A stretch of 12,514 nt of DNA, taken from the NCBI GenBank assembly GCA_002479715.1, contig DLOT01000069.1, positions 3,182-15,695 of the forward strand, read 5' to 3'. The notes under the pieces are model-generated. The model searched no databases and was not told the origin of the DNA. It worked only from the letters and a program-made list of their open reading frames with translations. Numbering within the stretch: position 1 is the stretch's first letter; the number at the start of each line of letters is the position of its first letter. Position numbers and translations under genes: made by a program. Source of the DNA: Ruminococcus sp. UBA7477. Lineage in GTDB: Bacteria > Bacillota > Clostridia > Oscillospirales > Ruminococcaceae. Shown one piece after another: positions 1-6,214 of this stretch.

Positions 1-423
1 ATCGGGCTTTTTGGCGGTTGTGGTCGTTGTGGTTGTCGTGGTGGTCTTTTTGGCTGTGGTTGTCGTGGACTTTGAGGTTGTTGTAGTCTTTTTGGGTGTC
101 GTCGTGACGGACGTTGCGGTGGTTTTTGGAGTCGTTGTGGTTATGTTGGTTTCGGTGCTTTTTGCGGTAGTCGTTGTTATTGACGACTCGGTCGCCTTGC
201 TTTGCTCTGTCTCATCGGGGGACTGAGTTGCTGTGGGGGTAGTGGTCCCTTCTGTGATCTGGACTTCGGAGCTTTCGGGGGCGGTTGTCGTTACGACTGT
301 CACCGAACTTTCGGGCTGAGATGAAGGAATGTCGTCCTCCGGAAGGCTTGCAGCAATAGGCGCGGCAAGAATGCAGATGACCGCAACGCACATAAGCGCT
401 ACTGACAGGATTTTGTTTTTCAT
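1..423 (-). CDS. Secreted Thr-rich low-complexity protein, C-terminus beyond the window
   Basis: Reading the minus strand from ATG at 423, the frame stays open for 141 codons to the window edge, so the protein is partial at its C-terminus. The first 25 or so residues form a signal peptide: a short basic start (MKNK), then a hydrophobic core rich in Val, Ala, Ile and Cys ending near AAPIAA. An acidic/Ser/Pro segment follows, then a long run of Thr blocks broken by Ala-Lys-Lys, Pro-Lys and Ser-Lys, with one run of ten Thr at 16-45. A strong ribosome binding site (AAGGAGGAG) lies just before the ATG. It starts 10 bp after the Nudix stop and probably shares its transcript. Thr-rich Lys-dotted stretches are typical of linkers in exported Gram-positive surface proteins, so a folded module or anchor may follow outside the window. 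Function is not recognisable from this part. The valine-rich plus-strand frame over the same bases is its antisense shadow. Confidence 0.8.
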   Translation of the reverse strand, partial: MKNKILSVALMCVAVICILAAPIAASLPEDDIPSSQPESSVTVVTTTAPESSEVQITEGTTTPTATQSPDETEQSKATESSITTTTAKSTETNITTTTPKTTATSVTTTPKKTTTTSKSTTTTAKKTTTTTTTTTTAKKPD

Positions 424-433
424 AAGCTCCTCC

Positions 434-838
434 TTATATTATATAGTTTTTAGCCTTGTTTACAACGCTTTTGTCGTTTTCGTATGAAAGCACCGAGCAG
501 ATCCTGCCAAGCTCGACCCAGCGTATATCGGCGATCTCGTCTTCCTGCGGAACATAGTCGGTGTTTTTGGCTCGGGCAATAAAATAGACCACATTTTTGT
601 TCGTTCCCTTTTTCGGCGAATAGGTGATGATCTCTCGGAAGGTCTGGTCAATTATCACGTCTATGCCGGTTTCTTCTTTGATCTCGCGCCTGGCTGTTTC
701 GACCTCTGTCTCGTTTCCCTCAACGTGCCCCTTCGGAAACGACCAATGGCCGCTGTTGATATGCTTGATGAGCAGAATCTCGGTGTTGCCGTGATACTTT
801 CTGTATACTATAGCACCGCACGATTTTTCGGTATTCAT
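434..838 (-). CDS. Nudix hydrolase, Ap4A hydrolase-like
   Basis: This 134-residue protein is a single Nudix domain. The Nudix box is complete at residues 37-59: Gly37, Glu43, Arg51-Glu52, Glu55-Glu56, Gly58, matching Gx5Ex7REUxEExGU. Glu52, Glu55 and Glu56 are the expected Mg2+ ligands. The segment just before the box (HWSFPKGHVEGNE) and the small size resemble bacterial bis(5'-nucleosyl)-tetraphosphatases, which cleave Ap4A-type dinucleotides. Other nucleoside-diphosphate-X substrates cannot be excluded, because the family has broad specificity. It is cytoplasmic, with no signal peptide. The start at 838 is supported by conserved sequence from residue 1 and an AAAGG about 10 nt upstream; a promoter lies about 85 bp upstream. 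It is first in a minus-strand unit with the Thr-rich secreted protein. Confidence 0.92.
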   Translation of the reverse strand: MNTEKSCGAIVYRKYHGNTEILLIKHINSGHWSFPKGHVEGNETEVETARREIKEETGIDVIIDQTFREIITYSPKKGTNKNVVYFIARAKNTDYVPQEDEIADIRWVELGRICSVLSYENDKSVVNKAKNYII

Positions 839-880
839 TTTTTCATAACCTTTCTTTGCCGCACTGTGGTGGCAGAATAG

Positions 881-911
881 GTGGAAAAAACGCAGTTTTG
901 CAAATTTCCAC
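881..911. repeat. Inverted repeat in the Nudix 5' leader
   Basis: GTGGAAA (881-887) and TTTCCAC (905-911) are perfect 7-bp inverted arms around a 17-base loop that contains a smaller GCA/TGC pair. It lies just downstream of the predicted minus-strand transcription start (about 916), so it would form a hairpin at the very 5' end of the Nudix mRNA, or could be an operator. No protein or ligand can be assigned. Confidence 0.4.
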
Positions 912-922
912 TAAGTAATTTT

Positions 923-951
923 ATTATAGCATATTTTTTTCGATTTGTCTT
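923..951 (-). promoter_or_regulatory. Sigma-A type promoter for the Nudix unit
   Basis: On the minus strand AAGACA (946-951) is followed by a 17-bp spacer and a perfect TATAAT (923-928). The -35 matches 4 of 6 consensus bases. The predicted start of transcription is near 916, giving a leader of about 78 nt. The surroundings (930-985) are very A/T-rich. Confidence 0.65.
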
Positions 952-1039
952 TAGTTTTTTGAAAAAAATTTTTTTCTTATGCAAGATTATTTGATTATTC
1001 GCACTAAATTTTTTCGGCGAGGGAAATTATGCTTGGCGG

Positions 1040-1068
1040 TTGCAAAATTTTAAGAACTGTGTTATAAT
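1040..1068 (+). promoter_or_regulatory. Sigma-A type promoter for the VanY-darA-holB-ricT operon
   Basis: TTGCAA (1040-1045), a 17-bp spacer and TATAAT (1063-1068), with TGT directly before the -10 making an extended -10. The last 13 bases (ACTGTGTTATAAT) recur exactly in the rlmB promoter at 11390-11402. The predicted start near 1075 leaves a leader of about 80 nt, in which I see no clear riboswitch structure. Confidence 0.7.
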
Positions 1069-1155
1069 TACTTCGTATAGTTTCGATACTTGAAATGTAT
1101 TTGCCGGTGAAACAGCCAGAGCTTCAGCAACCCTAGAGAAGGAATGATTTACTAT

Positions 1156-2079
1156 ATGAGCGTTAACAGATATACGGACGACGATTTTGACTACGGATAC
1201 GATATTGATGATCTTGACATAGACGGTGACGGACAGGCGGAAGAGCATGATAAAGAAATGCCGCGCCGACCGGTGAAAAAGCGCAGAAGAGTAAAATGGG
1301 ATAACATTATTATACTTCTGACGATAGTTGCCCTGTCTGTTCTGCTTGTTCTTTTGATAAGGAGCTTTATGAACGAACAAAAGGATAATAACGAAAGCCT
1401 GCCCGCAGCCGCCTCAACGGCAGATCCCCAGCCGACCGTTTCCGACAAGCCGCAGGTGCAGACAACTGATGAAAGCAAGATGACTGAAATAACAACAGGG
1501 AATGAGCCTGAGCCTCCGAAGCCTGCGTTCCCGGTAGAAACGGATATTACTGTAGTTGACGGCGTGACTTATATCAACGGCATTCTGATAATCAACAAGA
1601 CCTACGGCGTCCCCGAGAGCTACGATCCGGGCGTTGACCCGACTGCTGAGGCAAAGCTTCAGGAAATGTATGCCGCAGCAGCAGATGAGGGCATAATACT
1701 CTGGACAGCTTCGGGCTATCGCACATATGACTATCAGAAAAATCTTTACGATGACTATGTTGCCCGCGACGGCAAGGAGGCCGCTGATACCTATTCCGCA
1801 AGACCCGGTTTTTCGGAACATGAGTCCGGCCTGACCTTCGATGTCTGCGACCCAAGCTCCTCCTTTGATAATACGAAGGAAGCCGAATGGCTCAAGGAGC
1901 ATTGCGCCGAATACGGCTTTATTATACGTTACCCCGAGGGCAAGGAGGATATTACGGGCTTTATGTATGAGTCGTGGCACGTTCGGTATGTCGGTGAGGA
2001 GCTGGCAAAGATCATAATGGAAAATGATATATGCCTTGAGGAATATTTCGGCATAACCTCGGAATACGCCGATGACTGA
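1156..2079 (+). CDS. Membrane-anchored VanY-type D,D-carboxypeptidase
   Basis: 307 residues. An acidic cytoplasmic N-terminus (1-35) is followed by a basic patch (KKRRRVK), one membrane segment at about 50-69, a Pro/Thr/Ser-rich extracellular linker (to about 128) and a C-terminal LAS-family metallopeptidase domain. Zinc ligands are visible: His222 and Asp229 in SEHESGLTFD, His275 in ESWH, with Glu272 as the probable catalytic base; SGYR at 186-189 is the family's substrate-binding motif. Such enzymes remove the terminal D-Ala from peptidoglycan stem peptides outside the cell. Start choice: ATG 1156 is preferred because AAGGA (1139-1143) is only 1 nt before the ATG at 1144 but 12 nt before 1156; the longer form would add four residues. 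First gene of the operon, 26 bp before darA with no terminator between. The family also contains housekeeping carboxypeptidases, and no vancomycin-resistance genes lie nearby, so a resistance role is not implied. Confidence 0.9.
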   Translation: MSVNRYTDDDFDYGYDIDDLDIDGDGQAEEHDKEMPRRPVKKRRRVKWDNIIILLTIVALSVLLVLLIRSFMNEQKDNNESLPAAASTADPQPTVSDKPQVQTTDESKMTEITTGNEPEPPKPAFPVETDITVVDGVTYINGILIINKTYGVPESYDPGVDPTAEAKLQEMYAAAADEGIILWTASGYRTYDYQKNLYDDYVARDGKEAADTYSARPGFSEHESGLTFDVCDPSSSFDNTKEAEWLKEHCAEYGFIIRYPEGKEDITGFMYESWHVRYVGEELAKIIMENDICLEEYFGITSEYADD

Positions 2080-2105
2080 TTAAATTATAAAAGGAGAACG
2101 GTATT

Positions 2106-2429
2106 ATGAAGCTTATGTTTGCGATAGTTAACAACGATGACAGCCACAGCGTTTCATCGGCAATAACAAAGGCGGGATTCAGAGCGACAAAGCTCGCATC
2201 CTCCGGCGGATTCCTTTCTTCGGGAAACACCACCTTTATGATGGCCTGCGAGGATGGCGATGTAGATAGGATAATTGAAGTTATAAGGACCCATTCGCGA
2301 AAGAGAAAGCAGAAGGTTTCCTCGGAGATGGCACTCGGAGTTGAATCCAGCACATCGTTCCCGGTGGAGGTTTCTGTTGGCGGGGCAACGATCTTTGTTA
2401 CTGCGATAGATCGGTTTGAGAGAGTCTGA
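2106..2429 (+). CDS. darA: PII-like cyclic-di-AMP receptor DarA (PstA/YaaQ)
   Basis: 107 residues, the usual length of this trimeric PII-like protein that binds the second messenger c-di-AMP. Residues known as nucleotide contacts in the family sit at their expected positions: Arg26 and Thr28 in GFRATKLAS, then Phe36-Leu37, and Asn41 in SSGNT. The long T-loop-like region and the C-terminal strand (ATIFVTAIDRFERV) are intact. A good AGGAG lies 9 nt before the ATG. It stands directly before holB, as in Bacillus where yaaQ is near holB and yaaT; the intervening yaaR of Bacillus is absent here. The downstream partner of DarA is unknown in general, and the neighbours here do not settle it. Confidence 0.95.
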   Translation: MKLMFAIVNNDDSHSVSSAITKAGFRATKLASSGGFLSSGNTTFMMACEDGDVDRIIEVIRTHSRKRKQKVSSEMALGVESSTSFPVEVSVGGATIFVTAIDRFERV

Positions 2430-2432
2430 TCT

Positions 2433-3416
2433 GTGGAAGTTAACAGTATAATAGGAAACGACAGCGCTCTGGCGGCCGTCAGCGCTATGATCGACGGCGG
2501 AAGAACTCCGCACAGCCTGGTGATCTACGGGGAAAAGGGCTTGGGAAAGAAAACTCTTGCGGCGTATATTGCCGCAAAGCTTTTGTGCAGGTCGCCGGCA
2601 AATACTCCTTGCGGCGTCTGCAAAAGCTGTCGGGCGGTTTTCGGCGGCGGACATCCTGATTTCATAAGGGTCATACCCTCGCTGAAAAGCGGTGCATATA
2701 AGCTTGAGGATCTGAGGCAGGTCGTTTCGGATTGCGCGGTCGCGCCGAATGAGAGCAGTGTTAAGGTGTATCTTATTGCAGATATGGACAAGACGCCGCT
2801 CGGGTCACAAAACGCTTTGTTAAAGCTTATTGAGGAGCCGCCCGATCATGCCGTTATAATTATGACGGCATGCGCAAGGGAATGCTTTTTACCTACGGTG
2901 CTTTCGAGAGTGATCTCTGTCGGTATGGTCCCCGTTTCGCGCAGTCAGTGTGAGAGATATCTTGTCGAGACTCTGCATAAAAGTCCGGAGCAGGCACATA
3001 CCGCTGCCGAAGCTATGGGCGGAAACATCGGCAGATGCGAGGAGTTTTTGAACGGCGGCAGGCTTGCCGCTGCGGCGGAAACTGCAATAAGTGTCGCCGC
3101 GGCAATATCCTCAGGGAGCGAATATGAGCTTCTGAGGGCATTCTGGTCATGTGACGGCGACAGGGAACAGGCGCTGCTTGTTCTTAAGCTGCTGCGTGAG
3201 ATACTTCGCGACGCCGCGGTGATAAGACTGGGCGATAGAAACGATCTGCTTGGCTGCTCGCAGAAATGCGCTGAAGCCCTTGCTGAAAGTCTTTCCGGAA
3301 GAAAGCTTGCCGCGCTTGTCGGGATACCCGAAAGGTATATCTCAGCGATAAACGGAAATGCCAACCTTACTCTTTGTCTGAGCGCTGTCTGCGCGGACAT
3401 AAAGAGCATCGTTTAG
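2433..3416 (+). CDS. holB: DNA polymerase III subunit delta prime
   Basis: 327 residues, AAA+ clamp-loader subunit. Walker A is GEKGLGKKT at 33-41. The four-cysteine zinc module characteristic of delta prime/DnaX follows: Cys52, Cys60, Cys63, Cys66. The Walker B-equivalent strand is VYLIADMDK at 113-120, and the sensor region NALLKLIEEPP lies at 127-137. The C-terminal third is a helical collar domain with low similarity to anything by eye. It works with DnaX and HolA to load the sliding clamp. The start is GTG at 2433, three bases after the darA stop, with only a weak GAGAG upstream, so translation is probably coupled to darA. Separated from ricT by 21 bp. Confidence 0.95.
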   Translation: MEVNSIIGNDSALAAVSAMIDGGRTPHSLVIYGEKGLGKKTLAAYIAAKLLCRSPANTPCGVCKSCRAVFGGGHPDFIRVIPSLKSGAYKLEDLRQVVSDCAVAPNESSVKVYLIADMDKTPLGSQNALLKLIEEPPDHAVIIMTACARECFLPTVLSRVISVGMVPVSRSQCERYLVETLHKSPEQAHTAAEAMGGNIGRCEEFLNGGRLAAAAETAISVAAAISSGSEYELLRAFWSCDGDREQALLVLKLLREILRDAAVIRLGDRNDLLGCSQKCAEALAESLSGRKLAALVGIPERYISAINGNANLTLCLSAVCADIKSIV

Positions 3417-3437
3417 GCTTGGATACAGGAAAGGAAA

Positions 3438-4307
3438 GTGGGAAAATTGCCCGAAATTATCGGTGTAAGATTTAAAAGTGTCGGAAAGGTGTATTCATTT
3501 TCACCGAACGGCAAAAAAACCAAGGTCGGCGATAAGGTCATTGTCGAGACTTCAAAGGGCGTCGAGTGCGGCGAGGTGGTTCTTGCTGAGAAAAACGTCG
3601 ATGAGAAAAGCATAGTAGCGCCCCTCAAGCCGATCATACGAGTTGCAACGGCGCAGGATATGAAGACTGTTGAGAACAACAGAAAAAAGGAAGCCGACGC
3701 TTTCAAGATCTGCGAAGAAAAGATCGCAAAGCATAACCTGAAAATGAAGCTTGTTGACGTTGAGTGTACCTTTGACAACAACAAATTGCTGTTTTATTTT
3801 ACGGCTGAAAACAGGGTCGATTTCCGCGAACTGGTCAAGGATCTGGCGTCGGTGTTCAGAACAAGAATAGAGCTGCGGCAGATCGGGGTTCGTGATGAGG
3901 CTAAAATGCTCGGCGGTATCGGGGTTTGCGGCCAGCCCTATTGCTGTGCGCGCTTTCTGGGCGAGTTTCAGCCCGTTTCTATCAAGATGGCAAAGGAGCA
4001 GGGCTTGTCACTCAACCCGACAAAGATCTCGGGCGTTTGCGGCAGACTGATGTGTTGCCTGAAATACGAGCAGGACTGCTATACGGAGCTTCTCAAGATA
4101 ACCCCCAAGGTCGGCGCGATAGTCAGAACGGCCGATGGGAAGGGAACTGTTGAGGCTGTCAATCTGCTGACCGGCAAGCTGACTGTCCGCATGGAAAGCG
4201 ACGCTGTTGTGACCGTTGACAAAAGCGCAGTCGAGGTTATCAAGGACGGCTTTGTCCGTGTTAATAAGGAAGAAATGCGCGCTCTGAAGAATCTGGAGGA
4301 AAAGTAA
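3438..4307 (+). CDS. ricT: RicT, PSP1-domain protein of the RNase Y specificity complex
   Basis: 289 residues, close to Bacillus YaaT/RicT. The PSP1 core spans roughly residues 60-150 and is followed by two conserved Cys clusters: Cys164, Cys169-Cys170 (CGQPYCC) and Cys201, Cys206-Cys207 (CGRLMCC). In Bacillus, RicT with RicA and RicF forms an iron-sulfur-containing complex that steers RNase Y mRNA processing and affects sporulation, competence and biofilm formation. RicA/RicF genes are not in this window. The start is GTG at 3438 with AGGAAAGG 4-11 nt upstream. The stop shares one base with the next gene's ATG (TAATG), so the two are probably translationally coupled. The position after holB is the conserved Firmicutes arrangement. 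Confidence 0.94.
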   Translation: MGKLPEIIGVRFKSVGKVYSFSPNGKKTKVGDKVIVETSKGVECGEVVLAEKNVDEKSIVAPLKPIIRVATAQDMKTVENNRKKEADAFKICEEKIAKHNLKMKLVDVECTFDNNKLLFYFTAENRVDFRELVKDLASVFRTRIELRQIGVRDEAKMLGGIGVCGQPYCCARFLGEFQPVSIKMAKEQGLSLNPTKISGVCGRLMCCLKYEQDCYTELLKITPKVGAIVRTADGKGTVEAVNLLTGKLTVRMESDAVVTVDKSAVEVIKDGFVRVNKEEMRALKNLEEK

Positions 4308-4900
4308 TGCCGTCATCTGTGATACATTTGCAGGTCGCAGACAGGCTTATCGACAGGCTCGGAGTTGCCGATAAGGCGCAATTCGTGCTTGGATGCATAG
4401 CTCCGGACAGTGTGAATGTTGACGGGTTTGCTCCGATCAGGACCAGGTATACTGCACATTCGCGCTCTCTTGATCTGGACGAGTGGAAGGACAGCGTGAA
4501 AAAAATATACTTTGAGTATAGCGAAAAAGGCGGACGGGAGCAAAGCTTCGGCCTCGGAGTGTGCGTTCATTTGCTGACCGACATCTTCTGGGACGAGTTT
4601 GTTCAGCCCATGATGTTCGAGAAGATCCCTAAGGAGGACAAGTGGGAGGAGCTTTACCGCTATAACGCGCAGGAAAGCGGCGAGAAGTGGTATGCGGATA
4701 TAAAGGCTCTTTTGGCGGAGGCGGAGCCTTGTGATTACGGAATCATCGGCGCCGAAATGATGGAACGCTACCGCGACAGCCTTATCAATGACAGCTCCGA
4801 CGGGAAGCCCGGGGAAAGATCCGAGGTCGTTAAACGGGAGATGGTTTTTGATACCGCGGACAGGGTCGAGCGCTTTATTAAACAAATACAGATAAAATAA
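4307..4900 (+). CDS. Small protein with zinc-dependent phospholipase C-like metal-ligand pattern
   Basis: 197 residues, no signal peptide or membrane segment. Possible metal ligands follow the order of the zinc-dependent phospholipase C / S1-P1 nuclease fold: His7 (VIHLQ), Asp34 (IAPDS), His51 (TAHS), then His88 and Asp92 in an HxxxD helix (VHLLTDIFWDEF). The third-site histidines of classical secreted phospholipases are not evident, and the protein is cytoplasmic, so phospholipase activity should not be assumed. Similar small proteins in Clostridia are annotated only as zinc-dependent PLC-family. The ATG overlaps the ricT stop by one base. It is the last gene of the operon and is followed by a hairpin at 4950-4977. 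The fold is moderately sure, the function unknown. Confidence 0.75.
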   Translation: MPSSVIHLQVADRLIDRLGVADKAQFVLGCIAPDSVNVDGFAPIRTRYTAHSRSLDLDEWKDSVKKIYFEYSEKGGREQSFGLGVCVHLLTDIFWDEFVQPMMFEKIPKEDKWEELYRYNAQESGEKWYADIKALLAEAEPCDYGIIGAEMMERYRDSLINDSSDGKPGERSEVVKREMVFDTADRVERFIKQIQIK

Positions 4901-4949
4901 GGGGCGCTTCAGCGTGTTGCCCTTACCGAACAGTTTTATATTATGTGTT

Positions 4950-4977
4950 TTCCCGGGGAGTGAACAACCCTCGGGAA
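4950..4977 (+). terminator. Hairpin after the darA operon, probable terminator
   Basis: TTCCCGGGG (4950-4958) pairs with CCCTCGGGAA (4968-4977), leaving one bulged T and a 9-nt loop. TTTGCTTT follows, a broken U-tract. It lies 50 nt after the last operon stop, which fits termination. The U-tract is imperfect, so readthrough is possible. Confidence 0.55.
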
Positions 4978-5099
4978 TTTGCTTTATCCGGCTATTTCTT
5001 TGGGCGATGGTATGGTCACAATCAGTCATTATTCTTCTGAAATCTGATTTTGTCGTAAAAATCGTATAACCCTCCGAAGCGGTGTATAATATAGTGAGT

Positions 5100-5176
5100 C
5101 ACATATGTAATAGTTTACGCACTTCAAAGTTGCGAAAGTTCCAACTTAACTTGGTTGACCGTTTACTATATATGTG
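5100..5176. repeat. Inverted arms and GTTTAC direct repeat flanking the XRE-VOC promoter
   Basis: CACATAT (5100-5106) and ATATGTG (5170-5176) are perfect inverted arms 63 bp apart. GTTTAC occurs in direct orientation at 5113-5118 and 5161-5166. The right-hand copies lie within the spacer of the 5155-5183 promoter. A regulator of this promoter, possibly the encoded XRE protein itself, could use them. A GTGAGTCAC palindrome at 5094-5102 adjoins the left arm. By-eye pattern only. Confidence 0.3.
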
Positions 5177-5183
5177 ATACAAT
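5155..5183 (+). promoter_or_regulatory. Sigma-A type promoter of the XRE-VOC-zinc-ribbon gene
   Basis: TTGACC (5155-5160), a 17-bp spacer and TACAAT (5178-5183), with TGA before the -10 (extended -10). The predicted start near 5190 would leave a very short leader in which AGGAGG (5192-5197) is almost the first element, 7 nt before the ATG. Confidence 0.65.
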
Positions 5184-5204
5184 TTATCAAAAGGAGGCGG
5201 TCTT

Positions 5205-6041
5205 ATGACGATCGGAGAGCAGATACAAAATCTGCGTGTGCAAAAAGGTTTGACGCAGGAACGGCTTGCGGAAATGCTGGAGGTTTCAAGACAGTCGATT
5301 TCAAAATGGGAGCTTGGTCAGGCTATTCCCGACGTGGATAAAATTATTCGTATGAGCGAGCTGTTTGATGTTTCAACGGACACTCTGTTGCTTCGCAAAG
5401 CCGAAGATGAGCAGGCAAACAACAATCCGCTGCACCTTGGAAGCGTTTATCTTATAGTCAAGGATTTTGAGCGGTCGGTGGAGTTTTACGAGAAATTTCT
5501 TGATGTAAAGGTTGGCGACCGCTGCCGCAGCGGAAATAAATTTGTGTCGTTCTACTTTGACAATAAGTGCATTTCTCTTATGAACGAAAGCAATCTTATC
5601 GGGCATTGTACGGATCTGAACAGCCCGTATAAGTTCGTACAGAACTACTGGGTCGAGGATCTGTTGACAGAGTATGAACGGGTGAAGCAGCTGAATATCG
5701 GCAAGGTCACGGAAATTCGTGAGGCTTATCCCACATACAATTATTTTCATCTCACCGACCCCGATAACAACATTATCGAAGTGACAGGCGGCTATCATAT
5801 CTGTCAGAGCTGCGGTATGGTAATGCACCAAAGCGATTACGGCAAAAACGCTGACGGAAGCAGCAGTACCGATTATTGCAGATATTGTTACCCTAATGGA
5901 AGTTTCAGCAAGGATGAAACTATGGAGGAAATGATTGAAAGCTGTATTCCTTTTTATGTAGGTGAAGAGTTTAATACTGCCGCAGAGGCACGGGAATATC
6001 TCACGAAGCTTTATCCTACGCTGAAAAGGTGGAAAAAGTAA
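5205..6041 (+). CDS. XRE-family regulator fused to a VOC/glyoxalase domain and a C-terminal zinc ribbon
   Basis: 278 residues, three domains in order. Residues 4-60 are an XRE-type helix-turn-helix (LRVQKGLTQERLAEMLEV, SRQSISKWELG). Residues 77-194 are a vicinal-oxygen-chelate domain of the glyoxalase/bleomycin-resistance type (start LHLGSVYLIVKDFERS, end HLTDPDNNIIEV), with His77, His182 and Glu192 as possible metal ligands. Residues 198-278 are a zinc-ribbon domain with Cys200/Cys203 and Cys225/Cys228 and the usual tail (DETMEEMIESCIPF). The zinc-ribbon type is often attached to small regulators in Firmicutes. The architecture suggests a transcription factor that senses a small molecule or electrophile, or an enzyme tethered to its own regulator; this is inference. 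Perfect AGGAGG, 7-nt spacing. It stands alone, with its own promoter; the next promoter begins 50 bp after its stop. Confidence 0.88.
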   Translation: MTIGEQIQNLRVQKGLTQERLAEMLEVSRQSISKWELGQAIPDVDKIIRMSELFDVSTDTLLLRKAEDEQANNNPLHLGSVYLIVKDFERSVEFYEKFLDVKVGDRCRSGNKFVSFYFDNKCISLMNESNLIGHCTDLNSPYKFVQNYWVEDLLTEYERVKQLNIGKVTEIREAYPTYNYFHLTDPDNNIIEVTGGYHICQSCGMVMHQSDYGKNADGSSSTDYCRYCYPNGSFSKDETMEEMIESCIPFYVGEEFNTAAEAREYLTKLYPTLKRWKK

Positions 6042-6059
6042 GATTAAAACAAGGCGGCG

Positions 6060-6078
6060 ATACACAGTGCTTGTGTAT
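6060..6078. repeat. Perfect inverted repeat upstream of a consensus promoter
   Basis: ATACACA (6060-6066), five bases, TGTGTAT (6072-6078). It ends 12 bp before the -35 at 6091 and starts 18 bp after the XRE-VOC stop. It could be an operator or a short hairpin ending the upstream transcript; there is no U-tract, so an operator is the likelier reading. Confidence 0.4.
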
Positions 6079-6090
6079 ATGTGTAATATC

Positions 6091-6119
6091 TTGACAATAA
6101 TTATTCTTTGTGATATAAT
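6091..6119 (+). promoter_or_regulatory. Full-consensus sigma-A promoter of the membrane-protein unit
   Basis: TTGACA (6091-6096), exactly 17 bp, TATAAT (6114-6119), with TGA immediately before the -10. Every core base matches consensus, so the promoter should be strong unless repressed. The predicted start is near 6126. Confidence 0.85.
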
Positions 6120-6151
6120 AAAATTGATAAATATTTATTACAAGGAATCTT

Positions 6152-6208
6152 TTGCGAAAACGCGGAGATATTGGCTGTACTGAATTTATGGGTCGTTTTT
6201 ATATGTGA
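6152..6208 (+). CDS. Possible 18-codon leader ORF with TTG start
   Basis: About 16 nt after the predicted transcription start there is an AAGGA (6142-6146), which is 5 nt before TTG 6152. The frame runs 18 codons and stops at TGA 6206-6208. That stop lies inside the GTGAGG that serves as ribosome binding site of the next gene (ATG 6215), so translation could be coupled. The peptide, which includes RKRGDIGCTEF, resembles nothing I know. It may be accidental; the only support is the placed Shine-Dalgarno and the stop overlap. Confidence 0.22.
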   Translation: MRKRGDIGCTEFMGRFYM

Positions 6209-6214
6209 GGCGAT

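Noticed and set aside
11..226. Valine-rich plus-strand frame
   Set aside because: It is the exact antisense of the Thr codons (ACN/GGT-type) of the minus-strand secreted protein, which has a signal peptide and a strong ribosome binding site. The plus frame has neither.
1144..1155. ATG 1144 as start of the VanY-type protein
   Set aside because: The AAGGA is only 1 nt before it. ATG 1156, with 12 nt, is more workable, though not ideal.
1156..2079. Vancomycin-resistance determinant
   Set aside because: The catalytic family is shared with ordinary peptidoglycan carboxypeptidases. No VanRS, VanH, VanA/B or VanX genes lie nearby and the operon is housekeeping.
4313..5029. Long minus-strand frame of 238 codons
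   Set aside because: It is antisense to the zinc-PLC-like gene, which has conserved ligand spacing and is coupled to ricT. The minus product shows no recognisable motif.
5085..5090. Isolated TATAAT upstream of the XRE-VOC gene
   Set aside because: No acceptable -35 at 16-18 bp spacing. The 5155-5183 promoter is better.
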